NCBI GenBank assembly: GCA_001584585.1
Contig: LSYV01000045.1
Coordinates: forward strand, 278,499 to 342,498
Length of the DNA stretch: 64,000 nucleotides
Direction of reading: 5' to 3'
Source of the DNA: Gonium pectorale
Lineage: Eukaryota; Chlorophyta; Chlorophyceae; Chlamydomonadales; Volvocaceae
In this document: positions 53,201 through 64,000 of the stretch, piece after piece
How the letters are laid out: every line of letters begins with the position of its first letter
Numbering within the stretch: the first letter of the stretch is position 1
Translations under genes and position numbers: made by a program
The notes under the pieces: generated by a model
Database searches by the model: none
Seen by the model: only the letters and a program-made list of their open reading frames with translations
Told to the model about the DNA's origin: nothing

Positions 53201-56200
53201 CCCTCCTTCGTTTGCTGCCCCCATCCCCTTGCCGTACTACCGTACCACATCACAACCCATGCGGACCTGTGAAAAGACGGCATACAGGTTGAGGATGTTC
53301 TCGTGGGACAGCTGCGAATGCAGGGCCGCCTCGCGCCGTACATGGTTCCTGAGGGGGTGGGGGTAATAAAGATGGGAAACGGGAGGGGTTGGGGGGATGT
53401 GGGGGCGATTGAGTGGTCGGGAAGAGCCGGTGGGTGGTTGGTGTTGGAACCCTGTTCGCCCCCGGATGTACGCCCGGCTCTAGGCGGAGCTAGCCTCCGC
53501 AGCTTCCCTTGCCCTTTGGCCCTGTGGGGCCGTTGACGAGCCGCCCAGCCCTCGCGCCACGCCCGTGGGTGGGCCCCTCGCACGCCGCCGCGGCATCAGG
53601 GGCCGTCGGAGGCCTGCGCGTTCCGCGGGTGCGCCCCGGCCCCTCTCCACCCCCCGCACCTTGCCAGCTCAGTCATGCGCGTCGTGTCATAGATCTGCGG
53701 TCGAGCCGAGTCGAAGGGGGGGCAGGAACGGGGGGTCCGGGGTAAGCGGCGCGTCAAATGGCGTGGCGGCATGTGTGCGGGGCGGGGCGGGGGCGGGGCG
53801 GGGCAGCGGCTGGTGGCGGGACGGGGCGGGGCGGGCACGGTGGCTGCGCACGGGGGATGGGGTGGGTGTCCGGAAACGGCCCGGCCCGTGGTTGCCGGTC
53901 CATGCTTGGCTGTAGGCTGTGCCCTCTAGTTTAATAAGCGCATCGTCGTACTGCCATACCTTGACAACGACAAGGCGCATCGAGATGCGGCACAGGGCCT
54001 TGTGCACGGCGCTATAGTTGCCTGCGGCTCCGGGGTAACGAGTTGGCATCATTGAATCATCAGGGCTATGCAGTTTCGGTGTCATTCTGGGACATGCAGA
54101 AGGAACGTCAACACTCGTAAGCAAATCGGGTTAAGATCCACCAACCCTAGCTACGCTGCCCCCAACATAATCCAACTACCTTATCCCAACAGCCCAGCCA
54201 AGTCCCAACTGCCCAACCACCAACCGCCGGGCTGCCGCACACGTACCCTTGTACAGCCTCTTGAGCAGCGTGAAGTCCTCCATGCGCCACTCCTGGCGGC
54301 GCATCTCCGGCGGCAGGCTGGAGCCCAGCGCCATCAGCACACCCTAAAGGGACGGGGAGGGGGGGAGTTTGAGAACAGGAGTGGGAAGAGAAGGGCTGGC
54401 ACTCAGAGAACGGTGACAGAGCGAGGAGTGATCACTCAGCCGGGCAGTCGCGATACTCAGCGTACGGCGGCCTTATCATTAGCGAAAAGCCCTTTGCGAA
54501 ACGGCTCTTAACCCGCCCTGGCCGCAAACCCACCGACACAGCGCCCGCCTCCGTCGGCGCTGGCTGCTTGACCTGCGTCGCGTCCAGCGTACTGTGCGCC
54601 CGCCGCACAGACGCCGACGCCGAGGACGACTGGTGCTGCAGGCCCTGGGCCGGCGGGGGCGGCGGCGCGCCCTGCGGCGGCGTCTGCGGTGGCGGCGGCG
54701 CCGCAGCCGGGTACGGGTGCGGGTGCGAGTGCGGATAGGGGTGCGGGTGGGGCGGCGGCGCGCCCTGCGCTGCCAGTGCCGCCAGGAGCTTCTCATTGCC
54801 AGCCGCCGCATGTTGGGTCGTTGCAGCAGCCTCGTCGTACGCGTTTACGGCGTGCTGATGCTGTGCCGCCGCCGCTGAGGCAGTGTGTGAGCCTCCGCTG
54901 CCTGCCGCCGGCGGCGCTCGGTGCGCGAGCCCCAACGGCGTCGCGGCCGCCGACGTCATGCTGAGGAGCGAGAGCCCGCGGGCCATACCGTTGGCTGAAG
55001 TCTGCGGCAGATTGGCCGGCGCACTTACGGTGGGCAGCAGTGCCGGGTCCGGCATCTGCACGTGGAAAGGCAGCTGCTGAGCCTGGGGCGGCAAGGGTTG
55101 GTGGTGCGCGTAACCTGGCGTGGCGACGGCGGTGGCGGCTGAGGCTGCGGCGGTCTGGAAGGGCGAGGGGCGGGCGTTGGGCGGCGGCGGCTGCGGCGGA
55201 GTGGATGGGCTCAGAGACGGGTAGGCGCCGCGCGGGGAATTGATTGGCGCGGCGGGTAGCGCTACAGGGGGGCGGGGGCCATCGAAGGCGGCGGTCGCCG
55301 GCACCGTCGCGGCCGCGACTGCGTGAGATATGTCGCTGACGCGCGGCGCCAGGGAGTTGGTTGGATCCGACAGCGGCAGGCTGATGGCGGCGGCTGACAT
55401 GGCGCTGCCGAGGGCGCCGCCGACCGCCGTCGCCGCGTCGGACGCCCAGGACATCAAGGCAAAGGGCGATGGCGGCGGCGGCGCCGCCGACGCCGCCGGC
55501 CCAGCGGCAGTCGGCGTCGTCGGTGATGCGCTCGCGGGCGGCGCGGCGGCAGCGGCGGCGACGTCGGTGCCCTCCGACGCCCGGCCGTTAGTGCTGCCGC
55601 CGCCGGAGCTCAGAATGCTGTTGTTGCTGATGCGACGGTCCGCTATGGCCGCCGCGGCGGCGCGGGAGGCCTCGACGGCGAAGGAGGCGCTGCCCGAGGG
55701 GCGCGTGCGCGGCGATGCCGGCCGGACGCCGGCGGCGGCGGCAACGGCGGCGACGGCGGGGCTGTAGGTGTACGGCGGGGCGCCGTCGGGCGGCGTCGGC
55801 ATGAGGACGCCGTCGGGGTCGACAGCGACGCCGGCGTGGACCAGCCTGGCAGAGTGCTCAGAGTACGGCATGCTGCCGGCGCCGCTGCGCCCGCCGGCGC
55901 TGCTGTGGCCGCGGCTGCTGGGGGGCCGGCGCTGGGCGCCGGGCTCACTCAGGGGGGCGTCCTGGGTGGGGCGGGGGAGGGGGGGAGGAGGGTATGAGGA
56001 AACAGTTTTGACGAGGATGGGCTCGGGTCCGGCGGGGGCAGCGGAGCGGGGGGCAGCGCGTCAGGGCGGGCTTACTTCAGGTGACTGGTACGCTGCACCA
56101 GGGCTAAGCGGGCGGCGCCAAGCAGGAAGGGAACAGCCAAGCGCGCTGCCCTGGACCCTCCTGGTTCCCCCCATACAGCGCCCCGGACTCCGCTGTTCCT

Positions 56201-57471
56201 CCTGGCTTGCAGCCCCTCACCTCTTCCCCCAGCGTCGCGTCCTCCGGCACCATCAGCATGCCCGACCCGCGGGACGCAGAGAACGACGAACTGCCCACGC
56301 CGTTTGGCGACCGAGACGAGCTGACGGAGGGCCTCTCCGCGGAAATGGAGCTTCTCTCGGCGCTCAGGCTCCCGCCGCTGGCAGCGGCTGCCGCCGCGGC
56401 CGCCGCGGCAGCGGCCGATGCGGCTGCCGCGGCGGCGGCGACCGACGCCGCGGAGGCCATGGAGCTCACGCCGCTGCTGCCGCTGCCAACGGCGTACGAC
56501 GACGACGAACCTGACGCGGCGGAGATCATGCCGCTTCCGCTGCTGCGGGCCAGCGTCGCAGCCCGAGCGGATTGGGCCTGGACAGGCTGTTGCCCACCGC
56601 CTTGCGCCGCGCCCAGCGCCGGGAAGGCTGTGTTGGGGCTGAAGGACACGGCGCGCCGCAGCCGCGCGCCGGACGCCGCTGCCGCTGCGGCGGCGGCGGC
56701 GGCGGAGCTCACGCGGCCCCCGCCGCCGCCGATGGCCCCGCCGGCGCTGCGGGAACCCGAGGCGGGGCCCGGGGATGGGCACGGCGAGTAGGGTGCACCG
56801 CCGGGTGGGTGGGGTCCGGAGTTGCGGTTGAGCGCCAGGGAGGGCGACGGCGGGCGGAGCTTGGGGCTCATGCAGCGACCCGGGGCGACAGAGGAGAGGA
56901 GGGGGGAGCCGGGAGGGCCGTGGCCGTGCGCCCCGCCGTGGGCCGAGTGCGGCGCGCTGGCGACGATGGCGGAGCTGAAGCGGCCGCGGGACGAGCCGAG
57001 GCCACCGCTGCCGGGGGTGCCGGCGCGGTGGAAGTTGGAGCTGGGACTGCTGCGCTCCCGATCGCGATCGGCTGCAGAGTCGAAAGAACCGCGCACGCTT
57101 ATGTAGGCCCGCACGCCGGCGCCCGCCGCGCTCCCGTGGGCTGATGCGCTGTGCGGCGCGCCTCCACCCCCAGCTCCATGGGATGCGCTGTGCGGGGGGT
57201 TGGCGTGGGCCCCGCCGTGGGCGGACATGTGAAGGCCATGGAGGCGGGTGCGGACCTTGCCGACGCCCGACTCCTCGCCGCCGCTGTGGCTCGCGTCTGG
57301 GGAGGAGTGCATCAACGATCTGTGATGATGGATCGACATCGTCGACGCATGACCGTACTGGCCGCGCGGGGAGGATGTTCGGGGGTCCGGCGTGCATGCG
57401 TCGAAGCCCATGGTCGCCTGGCCCACACCCGGGTCTGGTACCGCCAGAGGACGCAACCTGAGCTGCGTCAT
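50233..57471 (-). CDS. Serine/threonine protein kinase with a ~900-residue disordered N-terminus, about 1197 aa, 12 exons
   Basis: Exons in transcription order are 57471-56221, 55961-54513, 54343-54247, 54021-53960, 53694-53660, 53348-53267, 53038-52976, 52499-52371, 52134-52047, 51520-51416, 50972-50854 and 50346-50233. The kinase domain (about 919-1195) starts at EWRMEDFTLLKRLYKG. It shows a modified Gly loop (YKGNYSAVHKA), VVVK with Lys953, the alpha-C glutamate in NHVRREAALHSQL (Glu971), LIEEVAEGGDLYQVL, VHRDIKLENIL (Asp1049), ADFGIAL (Asp1069), GTTEYMSPEQL, VWATGVLAFELLHGYPPFLG, and a C-terminal ERPTVMQLLQHPWM. The order and APE/HRD/DFG residues indicate an active Ser/Thr kinase, nearest in style to Aurora/ULK-like algal kinases; the subfamily is not determined. 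Residues 1-900 are Ala/Ser/Gly/Pro-rich, with a His/Pro patch. Exons 3-12 are strong. The junction of exons 2-3 uses a weak donor (GTTAAG), and the first exon's start could lie further upstream. Confidence 0.8.
51861..51887. repeat. Dispersed intronic repeat of the GGGTTGGAAGGCATTCTCA type, copy 1
   Basis: GGGGTAGTGGGTTGGAAGGC followed by ATTCTCA lies in an intron of the Ser/Thr kinase. A near-identical word is at 60588-60613 in a different gene, and weaker relatives are at about 62240 and 20449. All four sites are intronic. Confidence 0.6.
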
Positions 57472-59539
57472 TGGAGCGGTCTGGGCGACAAACGAAGCGC
57501 CCACAGCTCCTGTGAGGAAGACTAGGACAGCGCGTGAGGTGAAGCGCAGCCCGGAATACAGCAAATAGAACAGGAACTAACCTGTTAATAGGATTGCTGG
57601 GGCCGTTACCAGCGCGCCTCTGCAGCGTTGTGTATCACCACTACTCGTCTCGCCTTCGAGGGACGCCGCCCGATGTTACTGTCTGCCGTCAGCCTCAGTT
57701 TCATTATCATTGCAGCCAGGCTGTCGCCGGGGATGACTTGGCAAGCGAGCTCTTCCTGCGCATCCTTGTGCAGCTAGCGCAGAGTTATGCATATGCATGC
57801 GGCTTCATCATGTATGCGCTGCCTAATCTATGTTCTTAAAAGCGCCTGGGCGAACGCGTAAATGAAGGCGATATACGACCACGGCCAGCTAGCTTAACTT
57901 GGGGCCAAGGCTACTTACAACAGCACTTGGTTCTGGACAAATGCCCCATGGCCGCAATATCGGGGCAACTTAACGGGTCACTCTTTCATAATCGTGCCTT
58001 CGCGTTTCTCATGTTATACGCAGCCAAGAGCTGTGAGCATGATGTGCTTGTCAATCGTGGAGCGTATCGCGCTGCTGCAGATGAATCGGATGAAGTACCC
58101 CTCACCGGCCACTTCCCGCAGAGCGCGCGACCCTTGGATCATCTATGAACAGAGCGTGATTTACTTAAAACATCGCAGTCTTGCGGGCGCGTATGCCGCA
58201 TGGGCACCGCCCACCCGTGCAACAGCTTCGGCAACGCCATCCAGCCCAATGGCTCCAGGTCCCCCCTCCCTAACCCCCCGCCACCTAAATCTGTGCCAAT
58301 GTATGCCCGTGCCCCGTGCCTGCGTTTCTTCTCCGGGCCACACCACTGGCAGGGCGACCGAAAGGCCGTGTACTTTCAGTCTTTCTTTGAACGGCGCTGC
58401 TGCCTCGGAGTAACCTGGAGTTACCGGGCTTATCCGGCATGCACACAAGAGGCCGACAGCGGCCCCGCAGGCAGCCGGTGACCCCACCTGCATCCCCTGC
58501 ACCCACACGCGACATGCCGAACACGGCCGAACTGAACCCACAGGCGCAGACGCCCCTTCAGGTATTGAAAAAGAGAACCAGAAACGGGTATTCTCGCTCG
58601 TGTGGAAGGCCTCGCCGGCCGCTCCTCGGAACCGCTGTCGCCGCGGCCCGGCGCTCGCCTGCGGGAGAGCTCAGCGCGCTGCCGTGCAGATGTGTTGGCA
58701 CGCGACGCACCAATGGTATGGCAACGAGAGGCGGATGAGCGCTCTGACACGTGCGGCAGGTACGGCAAATGCGGAGCAACATGGAGCCTGGGGCCGCTGC
58801 CATCGCCTGGCCCTTTAGGCACATGGTATGGAGCAGCTGGTTCAGCGTAACGCTGTCATTTGCGCATTCCTGCTGCGCGGTCGACAAAGGCTCCACCGGA
58901 CGCCACTGTGAGGGGGGCCGCTTGACGGGGCCCGTACTGTACATACGAGTACAGTACTCACATGCATGATTCGAGCACGCTGTTACACATATAGAAAACA
59001 CGCATCATCCGTTCATCCCACACCGCACGCCGCAGGTCGCTAATGCTACACCCTCTAACGCCGTCAAGTCCCCTACTTGCTTCCCCCCAGGCAAAGCCGC
59101 CAAGCCACCACGCCACCATGCCACAGTCAAGAAGCAGAAAAGAACCTCTGTGCCGCTCTGATTGCTAGGAGTGCTCGTGCGACCCTTCAAAGCCCTCCTG
59201 GCTACCACGGCTGCTGGTAGCCAGTGGCATGGTTATGGACGCGCGGCGGCGGTGGTGCGTGCGGCGGTGGTGCGTGCACGTTGCAGGTGAGGTCAAGCGG
59301 GCAGCGAGGCGGAGGGAACAAGAGGGTGCGGCCTAGCGCTGCAGCCATGCGGGCGGTGGAGATGGCACGCTGTTTACGGGGTGTCCGCACCGTTCGCCGC
59401 GGGCAGGGCTCCACAGCTATGCCGGCGGGCACAGCCCCGACCGAATCTTGCAGAGGGGCCACGGAGAGACCCTAAACGGGCCGCGATTGACCGATCGAGT
59501 GCATACTGCGTACCATACCGCCGAAACCATCGTCTTTCG
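57472..59539. other. Spacer upstream of the kinase gene and downstream of the 63-kb gene
   Basis: The left side should hold the promoter and 5' UTR of the kinase. Upstream of its ATG an open, hydrophobic frame without ATG and a CCTCACAG acceptor-like site (about 57510) could mean a spliced leader exon. The right side is the expected 3' UTR of the next minus-strand gene. No coding exon was recognised in between. Confidence 0.4.
58983..58987 (-). terminator. Candidate TGTAA polyadenylation signal for the gene ending at 59540
   Basis: TTACA on plus (TGTAA on minus) lies about 555 bp beyond the minus-strand stop codon, within the range of volvocine 3' UTRs. It is a pentamer, so the match alone is weak. 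Confidence 0.35.
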
Positions 59540-62500
59540 TCACCACCCAGGGGGCGGATGCCAACCGCCGCCGCTACCGCCACCGCTGCCGCCGCCCGGC
59601 GGCCCCCCGCCTGCTGGCCCCTGCCCCCGCGGCCCTTGCCCCGCCGAGCCAAGGCCCTCATCACCCAGCGACTCCGACCGCTGCTCCCACCCGGCAGCGC
59701 TAAGCGGCACCCCCGCCGCCGCCGCTGCGGCCGCAGCCCCTCCATCACCAAACGGCGTGGCCCCGTCGTACGGCACGTCGTACGTGTAGTAAGAAGACGA
59801 GGCTGCCGCATCGGCGGCCGCCCGGCGTTCCCTCTCTATGGCGAGGCTGACGGCGAGGAAGAGGTCCCGGTTCAGGAAGGGATAGTCACAGAGCCACACG
59901 CCCGACTGGGGAAAGTACAGCTCCCGGACCACCTGGGGGGTCAGGGGGCAGGCAGGGGCCCACGGGCCCGTCAGGCAGTGGCGGCACGGCGGTCCGTTCT
60001 GTTTTGCCACTGGGGGCGTCAGGAGGGGCTTGAGAAGCAAAGCTGGTGTTGGTAGCAGGCTGGAAGCCAACAGCATTCGCACGCCCGGCGGCCAAGCCAG
60101 GACGTGAGGGAAAAGGCAGGGGCACGGGGACCCGTCAGGCCTTGTCGCGGCGCGCGGTCGGCCCTGTGTGGGTCATATGTGGTGCAGCTCCCACTCCGCC
60201 TGGGGGACAGGGATGGGAGGAAAGCGAGGGGCGGCGAACCACACCAAACCCGCATCGCTCCGCCTCTTAAACGTTGCATCGCAGCTTCGCATCCCCCGCC
60301 CTCCACCTGTGCTAAGGCGCCTCCGGGCTCGGTACGAGGACAGCCCAGGAAATTGCCGACTGACGGCAGTACATCCCCGGCAACGCATCGCTGCACCCAG
60401 GCCCCGGCGCATCATTTGAGTCGGCGCACCTTGAACGCCACGAACCGCTCGTCCCTGCACAGCACCAGCAGCTCCACCGAGTCGCCCGGACGGATCAGCT
60501 CAGACCTGCGGACGGCGCCGGACGCACAGCACGAGGACGAGAGGCAGGGAGGGGCCAATCAGCCAGCAGGCCAGTGTTGCAAGGCGGGGGTAGAGGGTTG
60601 GAAGGCATTCTCAATAGAGAAGCCCTGGGCCGCATAGGGCTCCCGACCGATGACAACTGGCTGAGCGCTGAGGGCGGAAGGGAGGGGCCAGGGTCCCCGG
60701 TGAGCGCATTCCCGGAGCGTATTCCCGATGCTGCTCCCGGTTGTTGCCGCAAGGCGGGGGTGGGGTGGCGCAATCGCATTGGCACCGTGGCGCAGGCTGC
60801 GTCACAGGAGGTGACGGGGCGGGATGGTTGCGTCGGGAACGGCAAAGGGCGCCAGGGTGCTGAAGGACAGCACTAAGCGCGGACGCAGTCGGCCTTCGTT
60901 GCTCGCGGGTCTTTCCCTTGGGCTTGCTGGTCGGGCCACGAGGGCAAGGTAGGGCTGGGAGCTGCTTGGCTGCGTACAACAGGAAGCGAGCCCGGGGACG
61001 GCTCCGGGCTCAGGTACGCAGGGGCGGCGGCTGAGAAGACGTGGGGGGCAACCCCTGTCCCGGCCAGGCCAGGCTGGCGGCGCCCAGCCCTCGCGCGGAC
61101 CGCAGCGGGTGGGAGGCAGGTCGAGCGGGCCGCGCGCAAGGCCATCGCCTAACGCCATGCGAAGCCGTAGGCCCTCTGTCCCGCCCGACCCCGGCGACCT
61201 CGGCGATTCCCTACCCGCCTCTCCTTCGCAAAGGTGTCTGCCCCCGTCGCCTTTACGCCCGCCATGTGGCCACGGTGCCGAGACCGGTTCCTGTTATGCA
61301 CGTCCCCTCACGCACCGACGTGGCTGGTACGGCAGGCATGTGCAAGGTGCGGCCCCGGCTGCCCCGGCGCGTTCCTCTCCCGGCCCGGATTACCCCGGCC
61401 CCGCCAGGCGCCACGGCCCCCGGGCCCCTGCCTCACCGAGGCTGGTATGGCAGGTCGAGCGACGCGCGCGCCCCGCCGACCCACGGGTCGCCGATGAGCA
61501 GCGAAACGGTCGGCGGCTGCCTGCTGAGCAGCACGCCGCCGATGGCCAGGCCGTTGACTGACACGTCAAGGACCTGGCCGGCAAGGGCGCACACAGCACA
61601 CGGGTCTTACGCTCGTCGTATGCGTCGTTCCATTTCAACACGGGTCATTGCTGTGGGCAAGCTCGACGGCACGAGGGCGCACTATACGGTCGTCACCACA
61701 TAACTCCAACCGAGCCCGTGATTCCGGCACCACTCGCACCTGTGCCTGCCACAGCCCCACCGCCCGCCGCCACCAGCCCCGGCCCCGCTGCTACACGCCA
61801 GCGCCGCTCGCACCTGCGCCCGCCACAGCCCCACCGCCGCGAAGCTGGCCGAGTACATGTCCAGGTTGCGCAGCCCCGCGCGGATCCACGGGCTCCACAC
61901 CGGGTACAACAGCGCGGGCCCCGCCAGCAGGGCCGCCTTGGACAGCAGCACGGTGGCCCCGATGGAGCCCATGTACTGCACGATGCGCCTGTGAGGGGGA
62001 CAGGGGGCGGTCGAAGGGGAGGGGCGAGGGGGGTAGAAAGGGGAGCGGTACCCGGTCCAGGTGCAAGCTGAGCAGTAGAGAACGGTACTGGGGCGCAGTA
62101 GAGGAAGGTGCTGGGGCGTCAAGAAGGTAGGGGGACAGCCGGCTGGAGCTGGGCCAGGGAGAACGCATGTTCAACGGCGATGCGCATGACCGAAGGATGG
62201 CGCGTCAGCGCGAAGGTGGGCTGCCAGCATCCGGGCCCGGCGTGGGGATGGGTGTAGAGGGTTGCAAAGCGTCTTCGCTTGAGGGACGCACGCCACCCGC
62301 CGGCATGGGGTGGAGCAGCGTGGCTCCTACACCGCCCGGTATGGCACATCCCTCGGCAAGCTGGGCCCAGGCCGGGCGAGGGCCAGTCACGACCGCTTCT
62401 AGGCTTCGTGCCCCAAAACGAAACACACACCCCGATGCGTTTTTCTTTTCAACACACCCCGACGGCGCCCGGCCCAACCCGACGCACGGGGCGCTGCACA

Positions 62501-64000
62501 TCCCGTGTCCCCTGGAGTTTTCGGCTCCTGCGCTTACTCCTGCAGGCTCCGGGGCTGGTAGTACTCGATTTGACCCGATGTGGGCACCAAGGGGAGGATG
62601 CTGGACTGCGGGGTGAGGGCAATAGGGGAGGCACCGCCGGGCAGGGAGGGAAGGTACTGGAAGCCGGTGGACGCGGTAGAAAGCTGTGTGCGTCGCCTGC
62701 CGCCAGGCCGCAGGCTGGGCGGTGCTTGATGGCAAGGGACGAGCACACCTATCGCCAGCGCCCACATGCTACCAGGGCCGCCGTCTTCGCAGCTGCGACT
62801 CACCGCGTCTCGCCCCGACAACAGCACTATGTCAGATGGCTGTATTGCGCCGGGCGGCGGTCCCGCCGCCGCCGGCCCCGAGCTGGCCCCGCCCGGTGCG
62901 CCGCCGTCGCGTGGGCCGGCTCCCGCACTCCCGTACGGGGGGGTACCGTACGAGCCGTACCCATCGTCGTACTGCACATCCTGTATGAAGCGCGCGCGCT
63001 CCTCCCAGCCGTCCGCCGGGCGCGAGCCCGGCCTACCGGGCCCTGACCCGGGGCCCGCGCCTGGATCTGGCCCGGCGAAGCGCTGCTGTGGCCCGCCCGG
63101 TCCATCCATCGGAGGACTCCCGGCGGGGCCATACCCGCCAAAGGCGCCGGTGGAGCCATCCAAGTCGCCGCCGCCGGCAGGCCGCGGCCCCGCAGCGCCA
63201 TCGCCAGAATCCCAGCCCGCGCCGTCCACAGAGGCGGTGGCGGCGGCACCGCCCCAGTCTGTTAGGGGGTCGACCTCCCCCCAGTCCGACCCCCAGCCTG
63301 CGGCGGTCGGCCCCCGCCCTTGCCCGGGCCCCCACCACTGCGGGCCCTGCCCCGCCTCCGGCCCCTGCTGCGAGGAGCTCGCTCCGTTGCCACCGTCGCC
63401 GCCCGCGCCCGCCTGGTGATCCGCCCAGGGCGGAGCTGCAGATGCTGGAGGGACACCTCTCCCGTCCGGCGCCCCAGGAATGGTGTCGCGCACCCGCGGA
63501 GTCCACCGCTCGTCCATCCCTACGGCATATCCATAGCCGTTGCCTGCGGATCCGTAACCGTAGCCGGAGCTGTACCCGATGCCGGGGTCTGGGCCGGGGC
63601 CTGCAGCGGAGCTACTTCCACCATAGTCATCGCCGTTGGGCCCGTACGGGTCAGCGCCGTAGCTGCCGCCCTCGGTGCCTCTCGGGTCGGGACATGAGGG
63701 CGGTTGCCCAGGCCAACCTGAGGGTCCAGAAGCGTCCCGCGTGAACGAGCTTGCATTCTCCGGCTGCGCCATGGAGTATAGTGGCCGGGAGTCATCGGCG
63801 GGGGTACCCCCCGCCGGCAGGCCACCGGCGCCCTGCGCAGGCTCTGCACCGGGGGCCCAGGAGGCGTCCTCCAGCGCAGGCCCCAGGTCTTGCTGCCCAG
63901 TGAAGCCGTAAGGCGCCGCTCCGTCAACGTTATCGAGCAAGTCGCGATTGACTCTCCGCCGTGGGGTGGCAGCAACGACGTGCAGCAAGCAGCGCCGCGT
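59540..64000 (-). CDS. Conserved plastid-like protein, 5' partial, at least 681 aa, 6 exons in window
   Basis: Exons in transcription order are 64000-62804 (open at the window edge), 62605-62538, 61988-61814, 61573-61437, 60505-60430 and 59932-59540; all are GT-AG and in phase. The first visible residues (CLLHVVAATPRRRVNRDLL) look like the end of a basic chloroplast transit peptide, suggesting little is missing. About 380 residues rich in Gly, Tyr, Pro and Asp follow. The conserved core begins with YYQPRSLQERIVQYMGSIGA. It continues with a hydrophobic stretch (TVLLSKAALLAGPALLYPVW), then LDVSVNGLAIGGVLL, SLLIGDPWVGGARASLDLPY, ELIRPGDSVELLVLCRDERF and VVRELYFPQSGVWLCDYPFL. After that the C-terminus becomes Ala/Gly/Pro-rich. 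The ordered core looks like a conserved photosynthetic-lineage domain, but I cannot name the family or an activity. One membrane-embedded segment is possible. Confidence 0.7.
60588..60613. repeat. Dispersed intronic repeat of the GGGTTGGAAGGCATTCTCA type, copy 2
   Basis: GGGGTAGAGGGTTGGAAGGC followed by ATTCTCA lies in an intron of the plastid-like gene. It shares at least 19 consecutive bases with the copy at 51869-51887. Confidence 0.6.

Noticed and set aside
56072..57397. 441-codon Arg/Pro-rich minus-strand frame
   Set aside because: Out-of-frame reading of the kinase's first exon, which joins in phase to downstream exons only in the other frame.

Overview
The window is nuclear DNA of a volvocine green alga (Chlamydomonas/Gonium/Eudorina/Volvox group); species not determined. 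The signs are high GC, genes split by many GT-AG introns of roughly 100-900 bp, long Ala/Gly/Gln/Ser-Pro tracts, plant-type protein families, TGTAA motifs downstream of some stops, and an eroded non-LTR retrotransposon. No prokaryotic operons, CRISPR arrays or rRNA were seen. There is a 20-N assembly gap at 14638-14657. All multi-exon models were spliced by hand from donor/acceptor sites with codon phase checked at every junction; no transcript evidence was available.

Layout. 1-4.5 kb: a plus-strand ARGLU1-like splicing/transcription co-regulator. 5-9.9 kb: gene-poor, with the 3' end of a dead LINE at about 6.05-7.26 kb. 9.95-12.6 kb: a minus-strand low-complexity protein of 771 aa. 13.3-14.7 kb: a degenerate gag-like stretch running into the assembly gap. 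16.2-18.7 kb (minus) and 19.4-25.5 kb (plus): two divergent genes of 442 and 1401 aa that share the short motif R-P-x-(S/T)-A. 27.8-35.6 kb: a minus-strand protein of about 1989 aa with polyglutamine and a C-terminal membrane segment. 37.1-41.8 kb: a complete TEY-type MAP kinase (400 aa, minus). It is divergent from 42.3-45.3 kb, a complete EMG1/NEP1 18S rRNA pseudouridine methyltransferase (230 aa, plus). 45.3-50.2 kb: about 5 kb with no supportable gene. 50.2-57.5 kb: a minus-strand Ser/Thr kinase of about 1197 aa with a roughly 900-residue disordered N-terminus. 59.5-64 kb: a minus-strand gene, 5' truncated by the window edge, with a conserved plastid-like C-terminal region.

The genes do not form one pathway. 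Two are core housekeeping (EMG1 in small-subunit ribosome biogenesis, ARGLU1 in splicing) and two are signalling kinases. The rest are lineage-type low-complexity proteins. Structural points of note are the two head-to-head gene pairs with 0.5-0.7 kb between starts, and short repeats dispersed among introns of unrelated genes.
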